Positions 7,620 to 17,426 of a stretch of 64,000 nucleotides of DNA are shown here, piece by piece; the stretch's first letter is position 1, and each line of letters opens with the position of its first letter. The stretch spans positions 3,844,001-3,908,000 of the forward strand of contig NZ_CP156674.1 of NCBI RefSeq assembly GCF_039851965.1, written 5' to 3'. The DNA comes from Pseudalkalibacillus hwajinpoensis (GTDB taxonomy: Bacteria; Bacillota; Bacilli; Bacillales; Guptibacillaceae). Under the pieces are notes generated by a model. That model had not been told where the DNA came from and made no database searches. It was given only the letters and a program-made list of their open reading frames with translations. The position numbers and the translations under genes were made by a program.

Positions 7620-7944
7620 ATGAGAGAACCTAATGATGCCGACCTTTATATGAAGGTACAGGCAAAAGATAAAGAAGCTCTCAAATCCCTTTACGATCAA
7701 TATGAAAAACACTAAACTCTGGAAAGGTCGAGCACAGTATAACGAAGACAAAGGGAAATTCTCTTCCTGGCTTTTGACCATGACACGGCATACGTCAATT
7801 GATATCCTTAGAAAACAGTCAAAAGAACCAAATTTCGAATTGGATGAACGTGATGCGCTCCATAGTGACGAAGCTTCTGTGGAAGATCAGGTAGAATGGA
7901 AAGAGCGTCAGGAACTTAGATGTTCCTGCTTTTTTTATTTATGA
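7620..7944 (+). pseudogene. ECF sigma factor remnant
   Basis: After AAAGGAG, the ATG at 7620 opens an ECF sigma N-terminus (NDADLYMKVQAKDKEALKSL, then YDQYEKH) and stops at TAA near 7713. In another frame the gene resumes with KLWKGRAQYNEDKGKFSSWL and LLTMTRHTSIDILRKQ, the region 2 DNA-melting part. About 30 residues of region 2.1-2.2 were deleted between the two. The reading frame ends near 7944 after VEWKERQEL, so region 4 is missing. No anti-sigma gene follows. This is a dead gene whose 3' part was lost by deletion. Confidence 0.88.
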
Positions 7945-8116
7945 AGTTTTGTCTATTAAAGGATAGAAGGGTTTCTAATAGGATTACTGGGGGTATATTT
8001 TACTAAATCCATATAAAATTTGATAATGTCAACCAGGTTAACTATCATAAATAGGTATGTGGTTGTTATTATTTCAAAATATTTTTGTGTTCCAAATGCA
8101 ATTAGGAGTGGATGAA

Positions 8117-9646
8117 ATGCATAAGGTTACAAAAGTTTATTCGATAGGCATCGCGATTGCGATTGTCTTTGTTGGTTGGGGCGTGATTATGCCTGGTAAC
8201 CTTAACCAGGTTATGACGGTTTCACAGAATTTCTTTCTTGATCAGTTTGGCTGGTTTTATCAGCTGGCATCAATATTTTTTCTGGTTTTCGCTATTTATT
8301 TAATTTTTAGCCGATTTGGACATATTAAACTTGGAAAGGATACGGATAAGCCTGAATACAGCAGACTAACCTGGTTTGCGATGCTGTTTAGCGCCGGGAT
8401 GGGAATAGGGCTATTGTTCTTTGGTGTGTCAGAACCAATGTCCCACTTTTCTACCCCGCCATATGGCGAAGGAGGAACTGTTGAATCAGCTCACCTTGCT
8501 CTTCGTTATACATATTTACACTGGGGTTTTCATGCCTGGGCAATATATGCAACAATTGCCCTGGCTCTCGCTTATTATAAATTCAGAAAAGGTGCGCCTG
8601 GCTTAATGAGCGCTACACTTTATCCACTGATAGGCGACCGAGTTAAAGGCCCAATCGGAATTACATTTGATGTTATTGCAGTTTATGCAACGATCTTCGG
8701 AGTAGCCGCCTCCCTTGGGCTCGGGGCGCAACAAATTAATGGCGGGTTAAGTTATTTAACGAACATTCCAAATAATTTTACAGTTCAGCTCATTATCATT
8801 GCAGTTATTACGATATTATTTACCGTATCAGCAGGAACAGGTATTAAAAAAGGGATTAAGTATTTAAGTAACGCCAATATGGTGTTAGCCGTACTATTGC
8901 TCATTTTGTTTCTTATTATTGGTCCAACTAAATTTGTCCTGGATTTATTCGTCACAACGTTTGGTGAATATGTGCAAAATATCTTTGCTATGGGTATGCG
9001 ACTTGCCCCGATGAATGCCGACAATGAAACCTGGATTCAAAGCTGGACAATCTTCTACTGGGCATGGTGGATTGCGTGGTCTCCATTTGTAGGAACGTTT
9101 ATCGCTCGTGTCTCTAAAGGTAGAACGATTAGAGAATTCATGGTCGCGGTAACCGTCGTTCCTACAGTTGTTTGTGCGTTCTGGTTTGGTATCTTTGGAG
9201 GTTCTGGAATCTTTTTTGATTTTACTCAGGGAACTGATATCGCCAGCCAAAGTCTTGAAACAGGATTATTCTTTCTTTACCAGCAGCTTCCGTTTGGGAT
9301 GGTCCTAACAGTGATTACGCTCTTATTAATCGGCACATTCTTTATTACATCAGCGGACTCTGCCACATTTGTTCTTGGCATGCAAACGACAAATGGAAGC
9401 CTAAATCCACCTAATTTTGTAAAGTTTAGCTGGGGATTTCTACTTTCAGCTTCGGCGGTTGTTCTAATGGTCACAGGTGGGCTTGAAAGTATGCAAACAG
9501 CAATTATAGTTAGCGCATTCCCATTAACCATCATTCTGCTATTTACTTGCTGGGGTATGCTGAAATCATTTAATGAAGAGGTACCAAGAAAACAGCGCAG
9601 CGCTGACAAAAAACCGAAAATAAAGAAAGATATTAAAACGGTTTAA
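8117..9646 (+). CDS. BCCT-family betaine/choline/carnitine transporter (OpuD-like)
   Basis: 509 residues and about 12 membrane helices, the size of B. subtilis OpuD. It has the GMGIGLLFFGVSEP helix 3 glycine motif and the family signature SWTIFYWAWW with WSPFVGTFIARVSKGRTIREF. The protein takes up glycine betaine or a related trimethylammonium osmolyte with sodium. The ATG at 8117 is supported by GGAG at 8105-8108; the frame extends upstream without a better start. The gene is monocistronic. The exact substrate cannot be read from sequence. Confidence 0.93.
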   Translation: MHKVTKVYSIGIAIAIVFVGWGVIMPGNLNQVMTVSQNFFLDQFGWFYQLASIFFLVFAIYLIFSRFGHIKLGKDTDKPEYSRLTWFAMLFSAGMGIGLLFFGVSEPMSHFSTPPYGEGGTVESAHLALRYTYLHWGFHAWAIYATIALALAYYKFRKGAPGLMSATLYPLIGDRVKGPIGITFDVIAVYATIFGVAASLGLGAQQINGGLSYLTNIPNNFTVQLIIIAVITILFTVSAGTGIKKGIKYLSNANMVLAVLLLILFLIIGPTKFVLDLFVTTFGEYVQNIFAMGMRLAPMNADNETWIQSWTIFYWAWWIAWSPFVGTFIARVSKGRTIREFMVAVTVVPTVVCAFWFGIFGGSGIFFDFTQGTDIASQSLETGLFFLYQQLPFGMVLTVITLLLIGTFFITSADSATFVLGMQTTNGSLNPPNFVKFSWGFLLSASAVVLMVTGGLESMQTAIIVSAFPLTIILLFTCWGMLKSFNEEVPRKQRSADKKPKIKKDIKTV

Positions 9647-9653
9647 CGACTGA

Positions 9654-9691
9654 AACCCACTGAAGAGCCTGCTCTTCAGTGGGTTTTTTTT
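9654..9691 (+). terminator. Terminator of the BCCT gene
   Basis: AACCCACTGAAGAGC pairs with GCTCTTCAGTGGGTT, followed by eight T residues. Confidence 0.93.
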
Positions 9692-9711
9692 GATGGCATT
9701 AATACTCAAGA

Positions 9712-9741
9712 TTGGCAGAATGAATGAGAATTCGCTATGAT
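9712..9741 (+). promoter_or_regulatory. Sigma-A type promoter placed for leaderless transcription of the FUSC gene
   Basis: TTGGCA (9712-9717), an 18-bp spacer, then TATGAT (9736-9741). The expected start of transcription falls at or within a base or two of the in-frame ATG at 9748. Confidence 0.45.
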
Positions 9742-9747
9742 AGTATC

Positions 9748-11976
9748 ATGTGGACTAAAAAAAATAATACAAAAATAAGTAGTTGGTCAGCGCGTTTAGC
9801 TGCGGCGGACCCCGGCAGAACAAGATTGCATCAGGCAGCTAGAATTACAATCAGTGTATTGTCATCGGTTTTGACAATGATCTGGTTAACTTCTATATTA
9901 GGAATCGCCTTTACCCCGGCCATATTAGCTGGTGTAGTAGGGCTGTTGACTCTTTTACTTGTGAATGACGACACAGAAAGACAGAAAAAAATGACCACCT
10001 TATTGTTAGTGCTATCCAGTATAATTGCTTTATCCATAAGCACGTGGTTAGGCTCTTTGCCATACGTAACGGATGTACTATTTTTAATGGTTATTTTCTT
10101 CGCCTATTATACCCAGCACTATGGCTTTCGGTATTTTGGTATTTTTATGGTGGCATTTTTATCGATTTACTTCTCAACTCTGTTAAATCTTCACCCAGAT
10201 GATCTACCTGGTTTTATCCTCGGAATTCTTGTGGGTGGTGCCTATTCATATATTTATCATTTCCAACTATTTCGCAATAGACCGAAAAAGCAGCTTATGC
10301 GAAGTATGAGTTCATTCCATATTCAAACTAACCTAACGCTAGATCTGGTGTTAGAAGGAATTGCAGATCCAACCCCTAATCGCCTTAGAATTTTCCTTCT
10401 AAAGCGAGATGTTAGAAAACTAAACGAATATGCTCAGGTCATTTCAAGTCAATTAACATCAACAAAACCTGGGGAAATATGGGACGGTATCGATGCAGAG
10501 CAATTAAGATTATATGTTTTTGATGCTGAAATGCTGATTGAAACCTTGTACCCCGCAGTAAAACGGCTAAAAGAAATGCATGCCCTTGAACACAATGAAG
10601 TAAGGAGGCTTCTTTATAAAGTAGTTGAATCGATCAGGGATGCAGAAGTATTGCGAAGTCATGATATCATAGGGAATTTAAAACAAACAGAAACAGTCAT
10701 TGCAGAACTTAAATTACAGGTTGCTCACCTCAGGTTATCAAATCCTGAGAATAAAGATTGGTTATGGCTTATTAGAAGGATCGAATCAATAGCGAATCAT
10801 CTAGTTGATAGTTCTGAGGAATTAGGAAAACGACGTATAGCGAACATTGAAGAAAGTGAAAGGTTAGAAGATGCAGAGGAAGTTAAACAAGAGAACGCTA
10901 AAAAAGAAGAGGATGAATCAATAAAACAACCGCGTCTAGCAACAAGGAAGGCCATGCAAGCGATCGTGGCGGGGGTGGCTGCGATCGTTCTAGGTTATTT
11001 CTTATCACCTGCTCACCAGTACTGGGTGCTATTATCAGCTTTTGTAGTCCTCCTCGGAACAGATACCGTAGGGATGACACTTCAAAAAGCTTCCCAGCGT
11101 TCACTAGGAACGATTTTCGGTGCGATTGCTGGTTTTGGACTTGCACATCTTTTGGCAGGGCAAATCATTCTGGAACTTGTAGCTTTGTTCTGCTGTATCT
11201 TTATGGCATTTTATCTTCTTTCCATTTCTTATGCGATGATGATGTTCTGGATGACGATGTTGATTGCAATCATGTATGATTTTATCCTCGGAGGAATTAC
11301 AGAACAAATTCTGATGGCGCGTGTTTTTGATACGCTTGCAGGAGCATTTATCGGGTTTCTCGCAGCTGCTTTAATCTATCCTAGAAAGACAGGAGAAAAA
11401 GTTGCTGAAACAGCTGAAGATTTCCTTAATCAGCTCAGTGACTATGTGTCAGACTATCTCAATTCGTTTGTAGCTTCTGACAAAGAGTATGATTTTACGA
11501 ATCAAGCATTCGGAATCGATGAGCAGATGAGGAAAATTACAGAAGATGCCAGGCCACTTAGAAATAGGCCGGCGATACTCGCGCGATCTGGTATTGAAAG
11601 GTGGCTTACTGTTCTCACAGCCATTAATTATTTCGCAAAGCACCTTCTGGCTTCTACAAACAGAAACAATCGAGCTCAGATGATTTCTGGAACAGAGGAT
11701 ACGGTGATGCTGATTAAGTATGCTTTGACACATAATATCCAAACCCTGCTTCGGTTACTGAAAGGTGAAACAGGTATCTATCTATACAATTTGAACAAAC
11801 AGCGTGAGCGTATTGAAGGTCTTTCTGAAAACTTAACACATGAGGATATTGAAGTGAAAAAATTTGTGAATGATCTTTATTATATCTGGAGAATCAATCA
11901 ATCACTTCTGGTCCTTGGAAAAGAGCTTGGTTCGATTAAGAATAGAGACGCCTCAACAGAAGAATTGCTAAACTAG
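9748..11976 (+). CDS. FUSC/YccS-family inner-membrane protein
   Basis: About 742 residues. Two blocks of membrane helices (roughly residues 30-165 and 400-545) flank long soluble helical regions; the stretch at about 375-395 is very acidic and lysine rich. The second block carries the FUSC pattern QYWVLLSAFVVLLGTD and ASQRSLGTIFGAIAGFGLAHL. Relatives are proposed exporters of aromatic acids (AaeB) or of unknown substrates (YccS). An in-frame ATG at 9724 is possible but neither ATG has a convincing RBS; 9748 coincides with the predicted transcription start. It is a single gene between terminators. Confidence 0.8.
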   Translation: MWTKKNNTKISSWSARLAAADPGRTRLHQAARITISVLSSVLTMIWLTSILGIAFTPAILAGVVGLLTLLLVNDDTERQKKMTTLLLVLSSIIALSISTWLGSLPYVTDVLFLMVIFFAYYTQHYGFRYFGIFMVAFLSIYFSTLLNLHPDDLPGFILGILVGGAYSYIYHFQLFRNRPKKQLMRSMSSFHIQTNLTLDLVLEGIADPTPNRLRIFLLKRDVRKLNEYAQVISSQLTSTKPGEIWDGIDAEQLRLYVFDAEMLIETLYPAVKRLKEMHALEHNEVRRLLYKVVESIRDAEVLRSHDIIGNLKQTETVIAELKLQVAHLRLSNPENKDWLWLIRRIESIANHLVDSSEELGKRRIANIEESERLEDAEEVKQENAKKEEDESIKQPRLATRKAMQAIVAGVAAIVLGYFLSPAHQYWVLLSAFVVLLGTDTVGMTLQKASQRSLGTIFGAIAGFGLAHLLAGQIILELVALFCCIFMAFYLLSISYAMMMFWMTMLIAIMYDFILGGITEQILMARVFDTLAGAFIGFLAAALIYPRKTGEKVAETAEDFLNQLSDYVSDYLNSFVASDKEYDFTNQAFGIDEQMRKITEDARPLRNRPAILARSGIERWLTVLTAINYFAKHLLASTNRNNRAQMISGTEDTVMLIKYALTHNIQTLLRLLKGETGIYLYNLNKQRERIEGLSENLTHEDIEVKKFVNDLYYIWRINQSLLVLGKELGSIKNRDASTEELLN

Positions 11977-11977
11977 C

Positions 11978-12005
11978 AAAAACCGAAGCGGATGCTTCGG
12001 TTTTT
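11978..12005. terminator. Bidirectional terminator between the FUSC gene and ctaF
   Basis: AAAAACCGAAGC-GGAT-GCTTCGGTTTTT works on both strands, ending the FUSC transcript and the convergent oxidase operon. Confidence 0.9.
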
Positions 12006-12010
12006 GTTAG

Positions 12011-12292
12011 TTATAGAAGCAATAAGAAGAAAATCGTAAGGAGAGCAATGAAACTTCCCCCCACGATAGATGTAATGCGATATCTTCCTTCCTTCTCTGT
12101 TAATTCCATAAATACCTGAAGTTGAATGACAATTTGAATACATGCAAAGGTAAGGAGAGCGATGATGAGCAAGTTGGTCGATAAGTCACTTATCATAACA
12201 AGACAAAATGCAAGAACGGTTAACACGATCATCACTATAAAATAGGAGAACAGTTTGATGACATGTGGTTTCTTACTCTTCACCTTTCTCAC
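12011..12292 (-). CDS. ctaF: Cytochrome aa3-type oxidase subunit IV
   Basis: 93 residues with three membrane helices, the topology of CtaF/QoxD. It is last in the II-I-III-IV gene order and its start overlaps the stop of subunit III by four bases. The VMELTEKEGR-like loop (FMELTEKEGRY) between helices 2 and 3 is typical. It assists assembly of the oxidase and has no catalytic residues. It is intact although subunit I is broken. Confidence 0.85.
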   Translation of the reverse strand: MRKVKSKKPHVIKLFSYFIVMIVLTVLAFCLVMISDLSTNLLIIALLTFACIQIVIQLQVFMELTEKEGRYRITSIVGGSFIALLTIFFLLLL

Positions 12293-12882
12293 ACCTTTCC
12301 TAATAAATAGACAACTGTGAATATAAATACCCAGATTACATCAATAAAATGCCAGTAAAGACTTGCAATGAACAATTTTGGACCAGTAACTTCATTAATT
12401 CCTTGAATCCACATCTGAACAAGGAGCAATGAAATCCATACTACTCCAAAAAGAACGTGGGTTCCGTGCGTCCCCAGCAGGATGTAAAAGCCTCCAAGAA
12501 AGGCGCTTGTGGAAATTGTTGCCTCTTTTTGTACATAGGCAAGGAATTCTCTTATTTCCATGCCGAGAAATCCCAGTCCCAATAAAATGGTTACAATAAA
12601 CCAAATAAGTGTGGCTACTTTATTTCGGCGTTGAAGCATGTAAACGCCAATGGCACAGGTGAAGCTACTTGAAAGTAACAGAATCGTCGAGATCATAACC
12701 TCTCCAAGCTTAAATAGTTCACTTGGAGCGGGGCTATCGGCAGTTAATTCTTTAACAGCTAGATAAACACCAAATAAACAGCCAAAAACAACGATTTCTG
12801 CTCCGATCAGGAACCAGAAGGCAAGAATATTCATTTGAGCCGTTTTGCCATTGAATAATCCTTTCTCTAAGGAATACTCCAT
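12289..12882 (-). CDS. ctaE: Cytochrome aa3-type oxidase subunit III
   Basis: 197 residues and five membrane helices, with the family motifs GTHGTHVLFG and LYWHFIDVIWVFIFTVVYL. It is a structural subunit of the heme-copper oxidase. Its ATG overlaps the last base of the ctaD stop (TAATG), and its stop overlaps ctaF. The short five-helix form without helices I-II is that of Qox/Gram-positive oxidases. Confidence 0.9.
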   Translation of the reverse strand: MEYSLEKGLFNGKTAQMNILAFWFLIGAEIVVFGCLFGVYLAVKELTADSPAPSELFKLGEVMISTILLLSSSFTCAIGVYMLQRRNKVATLIWFIVTILLGLGFLGMEIREFLAYVQKEATISTSAFLGGFYILLGTHGTHVLFGVVWISLLLVQMWIQGINEVTGPKLFIASLYWHFIDVIWVFIFTVVYLLGKV

Positions 12883-14802
12883 TACTTCTCAACCCCTTTG
12901 TCTTTGGACATCACTGTGTTCTTTGGGATATAGTAACCATCTTTATTTTGAAAAGAACGAACGCCCATCAGTAGGAAAACGCCAAGCATACCAGTAATTG
13001 CAACGAACCATATTTCAAAAACAAAACCAAATGATGCGATGAGAAATGCAAGTCCCATTAAAGCGGGTAATGAACTTGAAGAAGGCATGTGAATATCCTC
13101 ATATTCGCCGATGAAATCAATGTTCTCTTTGCCGTTTTCGTATGCATCCCATAGCGGTTCTCTGCTCCGGATTACGGGTTTTCTAGCAAAGTTATATGCA
13201 GGGGATGGGGATGGGATGGTCCACTCCAGCGTACGCCCTCTTTTAAACCATGGATCATGCGCTGTAACACTCTTACCATAGCGGACGGTTATATAAATGT
13301 TTACCATGAAAAATAAGACACCAATGCCCATTAAGAAGGCACCACAGGTACTAACAAAGTTCAGCCATCCAATTCCTGCTCCTTCCGGATAAGTAAATAC
13401 GCGTCTCGGCATTCCCATTAATCCCATGATATGCATAGGAAAGAATGTAATATGGAATCCAACGGCGAATGTCCAGAAGTTCCATTTTCCTAAAGTTTCA
13501 TTAAGCATCTTTCCAAACATTTTTGGCCACCAGAAGTAGACGCCTGAAAGTACTCCAAAAATAGTTGCTCCAATAATGACATAATGCAAGTGGGCGACTA
13601 CAAAATAACTATCGTGATACTGGTAGTCGGCAGGAACAGTACCCAGCATTACTCCGGTTACTCCACCAATAACAAAGGTGAAGATAAAACCGAGCGCGTA
13701 AAGCATCGGGGTATCAAATCGGATCCTCCCGCCTCGCATTGTAAAAAGCCAGTTGAAAATTTTAATCCCTGTAGGAACTGCAATTAACATCGTTGTAATT
13801 GCAAAGAACACATTAATGTTTGCTCCGAGTCCAACAGTAAACATGTGATGAACCCATACCATAAATCCAAGGAAACCGATTAATATAATAGCTTTCGTTT
13901 AGAAAAGGTGCTGATGACGTCTGAGAAAATACCAAAAGCAGGAAGTGCGATAATGTATACCTCCGGGTGACCAAATATCCAGAAAAGGTGCTGCCAGATT
14001 AATGGATTTCCCTCAGAGCCTGACAGGATAACCGTTCCAAATAAACGCTCAACCGTCAATAGCAATAGGGCAACGGCAAGCGCTGAAAAAGCATATACAA
14101 TCAAAATAGAAGTGATAAACATTGACCAGGTTGAAAGTGGCATTCTCATAAAACGCATACCAGGGGTCCGCATTTTGATTATGGTAACGATGAAATTAAT
14201 GCCCCCCATTATCGTACCGAGACCTGCAACCTGGAGGCCAATAGGGTAATAGCTGTTACCTGGCCCTGGAGTGAATTCCTTTAAAGCGAGGGGAGCATAG
14301 GTGGTCCATCCGGCGTTAGGGGAGCCACCAGCTACAAAACTCGCATTAATGAGAATTCCTCCAGAAATAAATAGCCAGAGGCTTAATGAATTGAGAAACG
14401 GAAAGGCGACGTCCCTTGCGCCGATTTGTAGGGGAACAATCACATTCATCAGTCCAATGAGGAGAGGGGTTGCAACTAGAAAGATCATCACAGTTCCGTG
14501 TGTACTCGTAAGTTGGTTAAATCTATCCCCCTGAAATACCCAGAATTCATTCGCTGGAAAAGCCAATTGCATGCGAATGAGAAGTGCTTCGATTCCTGCC
14601 GTATAAAAAATAGGAACGATACAAATAAATACATAACGCCGATTTTTTTATGGTCAGTTGAAGTCATCCAAGCCCAGAGCCACTTCCATTTATGATATTT
14701 CGTTAATAAATAGACTGCTGCAATCGCCATGATTGTGAAAGACAGATCAGCAAAGATAATATCTGATGGTAATGACATAAAGTAATCAATAATCGTGCTC
14801 AT
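12882..14802 (-). pseudogene. ctaD: Cytochrome aa3-type oxidase subunit I, two frame-breaking lesions
   Basis: Reading down the minus strand from ATG 14802, the N-terminus (ending STDHKKIGVMYLFVSFLFFI) loses frame near 14602, where CGGGCAGG is expected and CGGCAGG is found. A second segment (through the heme-ligand THGTVM and copper-ligand GHPEVY) stops at about 13880 after FSKRKLLY. The third begins IGFLGFMVWVHHMFT and includes VVAHLHYV. Between the second and third about ten codons (expected FGYSSMVFAT-like) are deleted, with loss of frame. All metal ligands are still encoded, but no full-length protein can be made. The sequence resembles QoxB in its N-terminal extension and its C-terminus. 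Confidence 0.88.
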
Positions 14803-14805
14803 TTG

Positions 14806-15522
14806 TTAATCCTCCTCTCTCTCAGCTGAAGACTTTACCCAGTTTAAGAATTCATCTTTCTCCACAACATCTGTATTGAAGCTCATTAAAGCGTGGTTTG
14901 CGCCACAGAGTTCCGCACATTTCCCGTCATACGTACCAGGTTCAATTGCTGTCAGAACAAGCGTATTCTCCTGATGAGGAAGAGCGTCTTTTTTTCCGCC
15001 AAGTCTTGGGATCCAGAATGAATGAATCACATCTTTTGAATGCAGTTTAAAAATAACAGGACGATTGACTGGAAGTTTAAGTTCGTCTAGAAGAGTAATA
15101 TTGTACTCAGGGTAGTGAAAGGTCCATTGAAACTGCTCTGCAGTTACCTCCACAATGAGGGGGTTTTGATCATTTGTAGGTGTTTCATCAAGCTGATATG
15201 TAGTAGCAAGCGTTGGTACCGCAAGGACGACTAAAATCACAATTGGAAGCACGATCCAGGTGATTTCAACCTTTTTGTCACCTTCTATTTGAACTGGAAA
15301 ATCATATTCCTGCCCTGGGCGCTCACGGTATTTAATGAGAAAACGGGTAAATAATGTGAAAACAACGATTAATACGATGCTCATTAGTAATAAGCTAAAC
15401 CAGAGGAGACTTAATTGTTCTTCAGCTGCAGTGCCTTTTGGGTCAAGAAGGGCAATATTAGAGCATCCCGATAGAAGAACAAGTACAAAACATATGGTAA
15501 GACGGTTCATCGTCTTTAACAT
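14806..15522 (-). CDS. ctaC: Heme-copper oxidase subunit II with CuA site, QoxA-like, lipoprotein
   Basis: 238 residues. A lipobox LSGC at about residues 17-20 marks an N-terminal lipid anchor, followed by LDPKGTAAEEQ (a QoxA hallmark) and two membrane helices. The cupredoxin domain ends in DGKCAELCGANHALM, the complete C-x3-C-x3-H-x2-M binuclear CuA ligand set, with HSFWIPRLGG before it. Quinol oxidases lack CuA, so this should accept electrons from cytochrome c. There is no fused cytochrome c domain, unlike the caa3 enzyme. GGAAGGAG precedes the ATG. It is the first gene of the operon. Confidence 0.88.
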   Translation of the reverse strand: MLKTMNRLTICFVLVLLSGCSNIALLDPKGTAAEEQLSLLWFSLLLMSIVLIVVFTLFTRFLIKYRERPGQEYDFPVQIEGDKKVEITWIVLPIVILVVLAVPTLATTYQLDETPTNDQNPLIVEVTAEQFQWTFHYPEYNITLLDELKLPVNRPVIFKLHSKDVIHSFWIPRLGGKKDALPHQENTLVLTAIEPGTYDGKCAELCGANHALMSFNTDVVEKDEFLNWVKSSAEREED

Positions 15523-15746
15523 TAGATTTCACTCCTTCCATTACCTGTTTATTTGTCTTTTGTCAGTACCCCTAATAAGAAATGATAAAACGAGAAGTGA
15601 AAGCGTTTGTAAATGATGTTCAAAAGATCATGCCCTTTTATATGATCTATTTTCATATTCGTAAAACAGTAAAAAAGTAGTTTGTTGAAGTTTGAGTAGT
15701 GTAAAAGCAATGAGTAGTCAAATAGTAGAGTTATAGGAGGATTCAC

Positions 15747-16522
15747 ATGATTAACAACAAGACTGTATTTATTACAGGTGCAGATAGAGGAATCGGGTTT
15801 GAAATAGGAGAGACATTTGCAGCAAATGGAGCAAATGTTGTATTGTCTGACATAAATGAACAAGGTACAGAAGAAGCTGCAAAGAAGCTAAAAGACAAAG
15901 GGTACGAAGTCATTGGTGTAAAAGCGGATGTGACGAATGAAAATGAGATCAAAGCAGCCATTGATCGCACAGTAGAGGAGTATGGCCGTTTAGATGTATT
16001 AATTAACAATGCAGGACTTCAACACGTGTCAGCTCTAGAAGAATTTCCTACTGAAAAGTTTCGTATGATGCAGGATATTATGCTTACAGCTCCGTTTATT
16101 GCAACAAAATATGTGTTCCCAATTATGAAAAAGCAGGGTTTTGGAAGAATCAATAACATGGCTTCTATTAATGGAGTGATTGGATTCTCAGATAAAGCAG
16201 CGTAAAATAGTGCCAAGCATGGTGTGATTGGACTTACTAAGGTAGCCGCTTTAGAGGGTGCTGACATGGGATTGCTGTAAATGCAATGGCGCCTGGTTAT
16301 GTCGATACACCGCTTGTAAGAGGTCAAATGGAGGATCTTGCTAAAGACCGTGGCGTTGAAGTTGAGAAGGTTCTTGAAGAAGTAATCTATCCACTTGTTC
16401 CGCAAAAACGTCTTCTTAAGGTTAAGGAAATTGCTGATTATTCTATGTTTATTGCAAGTGATGCTGCAAAAAGCATTACAGGACAGGCATTACTTATTGA
16501 TGGTGGTTATACTGCACAATAA
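15747..16522 (+). pseudogene. bdhA: 3-Hydroxybutyrate dehydrogenase, inactivated
   Basis: An SDR related to bacterial D-3-hydroxybutyrate dehydrogenases: TGADRGIGFEIGE, NNAGLQHVSALEEFPTEKF, PGYVDTPLVRGQ and ITGQALLIDGGYTAQ. In the YxxxK active site the tyrosine codon has become TAA (16203-16205: A-A-stop-N-S-A-K-H). A second lesion follows near 16266, where GCTGAC-AT lacks the base that would keep GIAVNAMAPGY in frame. The RBS (AGGAGG) and the rest are well preserved, so inactivation looks recent. It would have linked 3-hydroxybutyrate with the acetoacetate module at 28-32 kb. Confidence 0.9.
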
Positions 16523-16538
16523 TGAAATCATAAAAGTT

Positions 16539-16580
16539 AAAAGCAGCACTCGCATAAAACGCGGGTGTTGCTTTTTATTT
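16539..16580 (+). terminator. Terminator after the bdhA pseudogene
   Basis: AAGCAGCACTCGC pairs imperfectly with GCGGGTGTTGCTT, followed by TTTATTT. Confidence 0.8.
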
Positions 16581-16603
16581 CAATTAGGCAGTGCAAGGTA
16601 ATG

Positions 16604-17227
16604 TTATTTACCACTGAATGCAATTTGTACACCGATTAGAGCGAGAAGTGCTCCTTTTACGAGATTGATTTTTCTTGAAATAGTGGTGCTTTTGTTCACG
16701 ACCTTAGAGATTTTACCCGCAAAAATACTGATGATGCTAAAAATGACAAGGGCCTGGATAATGAAAATTAGTCCAAGTAAAACCATCTGTAACGCAGGAG
16801 AACCCACCTCTTGATTAACGAACTGTGGAAGTAGAGCAAGAAAGAAAAGAGAAACCTTCGGATTCAGGATGTTCATAATGATTCCTTTCCGATAAAGAGA
16901 AGCGTAAGGGCGTGAGCGCTGTTTATGAATGGCAGCGGTTGTTTCCCTGTCTTTAATAGCCTGATAGGCAAGATAAAGCAAATAGGCAGCACCCAAATAT
17001 TTAACAACGGCAAAAGCAATTGATGATTGGTATAGAATGGCGGATATGCCTGCTGCTGTAGCGGTGATATGAACTAGGAGACCTGAGCAAAGCCCAAGTG
17101 AAGTCGCAATACCAGCCTGCCTGTTTTGAGATATACTTTGAGCAAGAACAAATAAATTGTCAGGACCAGGCATAAGGGTCAGAACAACGGCAGCACCTAG
17201 AAACGAGAGGAGCAGTGAAAAGTCCAT
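16604..17227 (-). CDS. LysE/RhtB-family amino acid exporter
   Basis: 207 residues, six membrane helices. The N-terminal LTLMPGPDNLFVLAQS is the family motif, followed by GIATSLGLCSGLLVH, and the central GIIMNILNPKVSLFFLALLPQF is also diagnostic. Members export amino acids such as homoserine, threonine, lysine or leucine; the substrate cannot be predicted. It is a single gene convergent with bdhA. Confidence 0.9.
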   Translation of the reverse strand: MDFSLLLSFLGAAVVLTLMPGPDNLFVLAQSISQNRQAGIATSLGLCSGLLVHITATAAGISAILYQSSIAFAVVKYLGAAYLLYLAYQAIKDRETTAAIHKQRSRPYASLYRKGIIMNILNPKVSLFFLALLPQFVNQEVGSPALQMVLLGLIFIIQALVIFSIISIFAGKISKVVNKSTTISRKINLVKGALLALIGVQIAFSGK

Positions 17228-17426
17228 ACAATCTTCTCCTTTATAATTGATATTGTTTTAGTATAAATGAGAGATATCATTTCGAAAAGCTATTTAAAGA
17301 AGCGCCAAGGGTTTATGATACAGATAGACCTTGTTTTAGCCATCTGAAGTCATTTGTAAATGGTGAGGGATAATCATTAGCTACGGGGTGTATCCAGTGC
17401 AGGTTTTGATTGAAATGGTTATGAGT

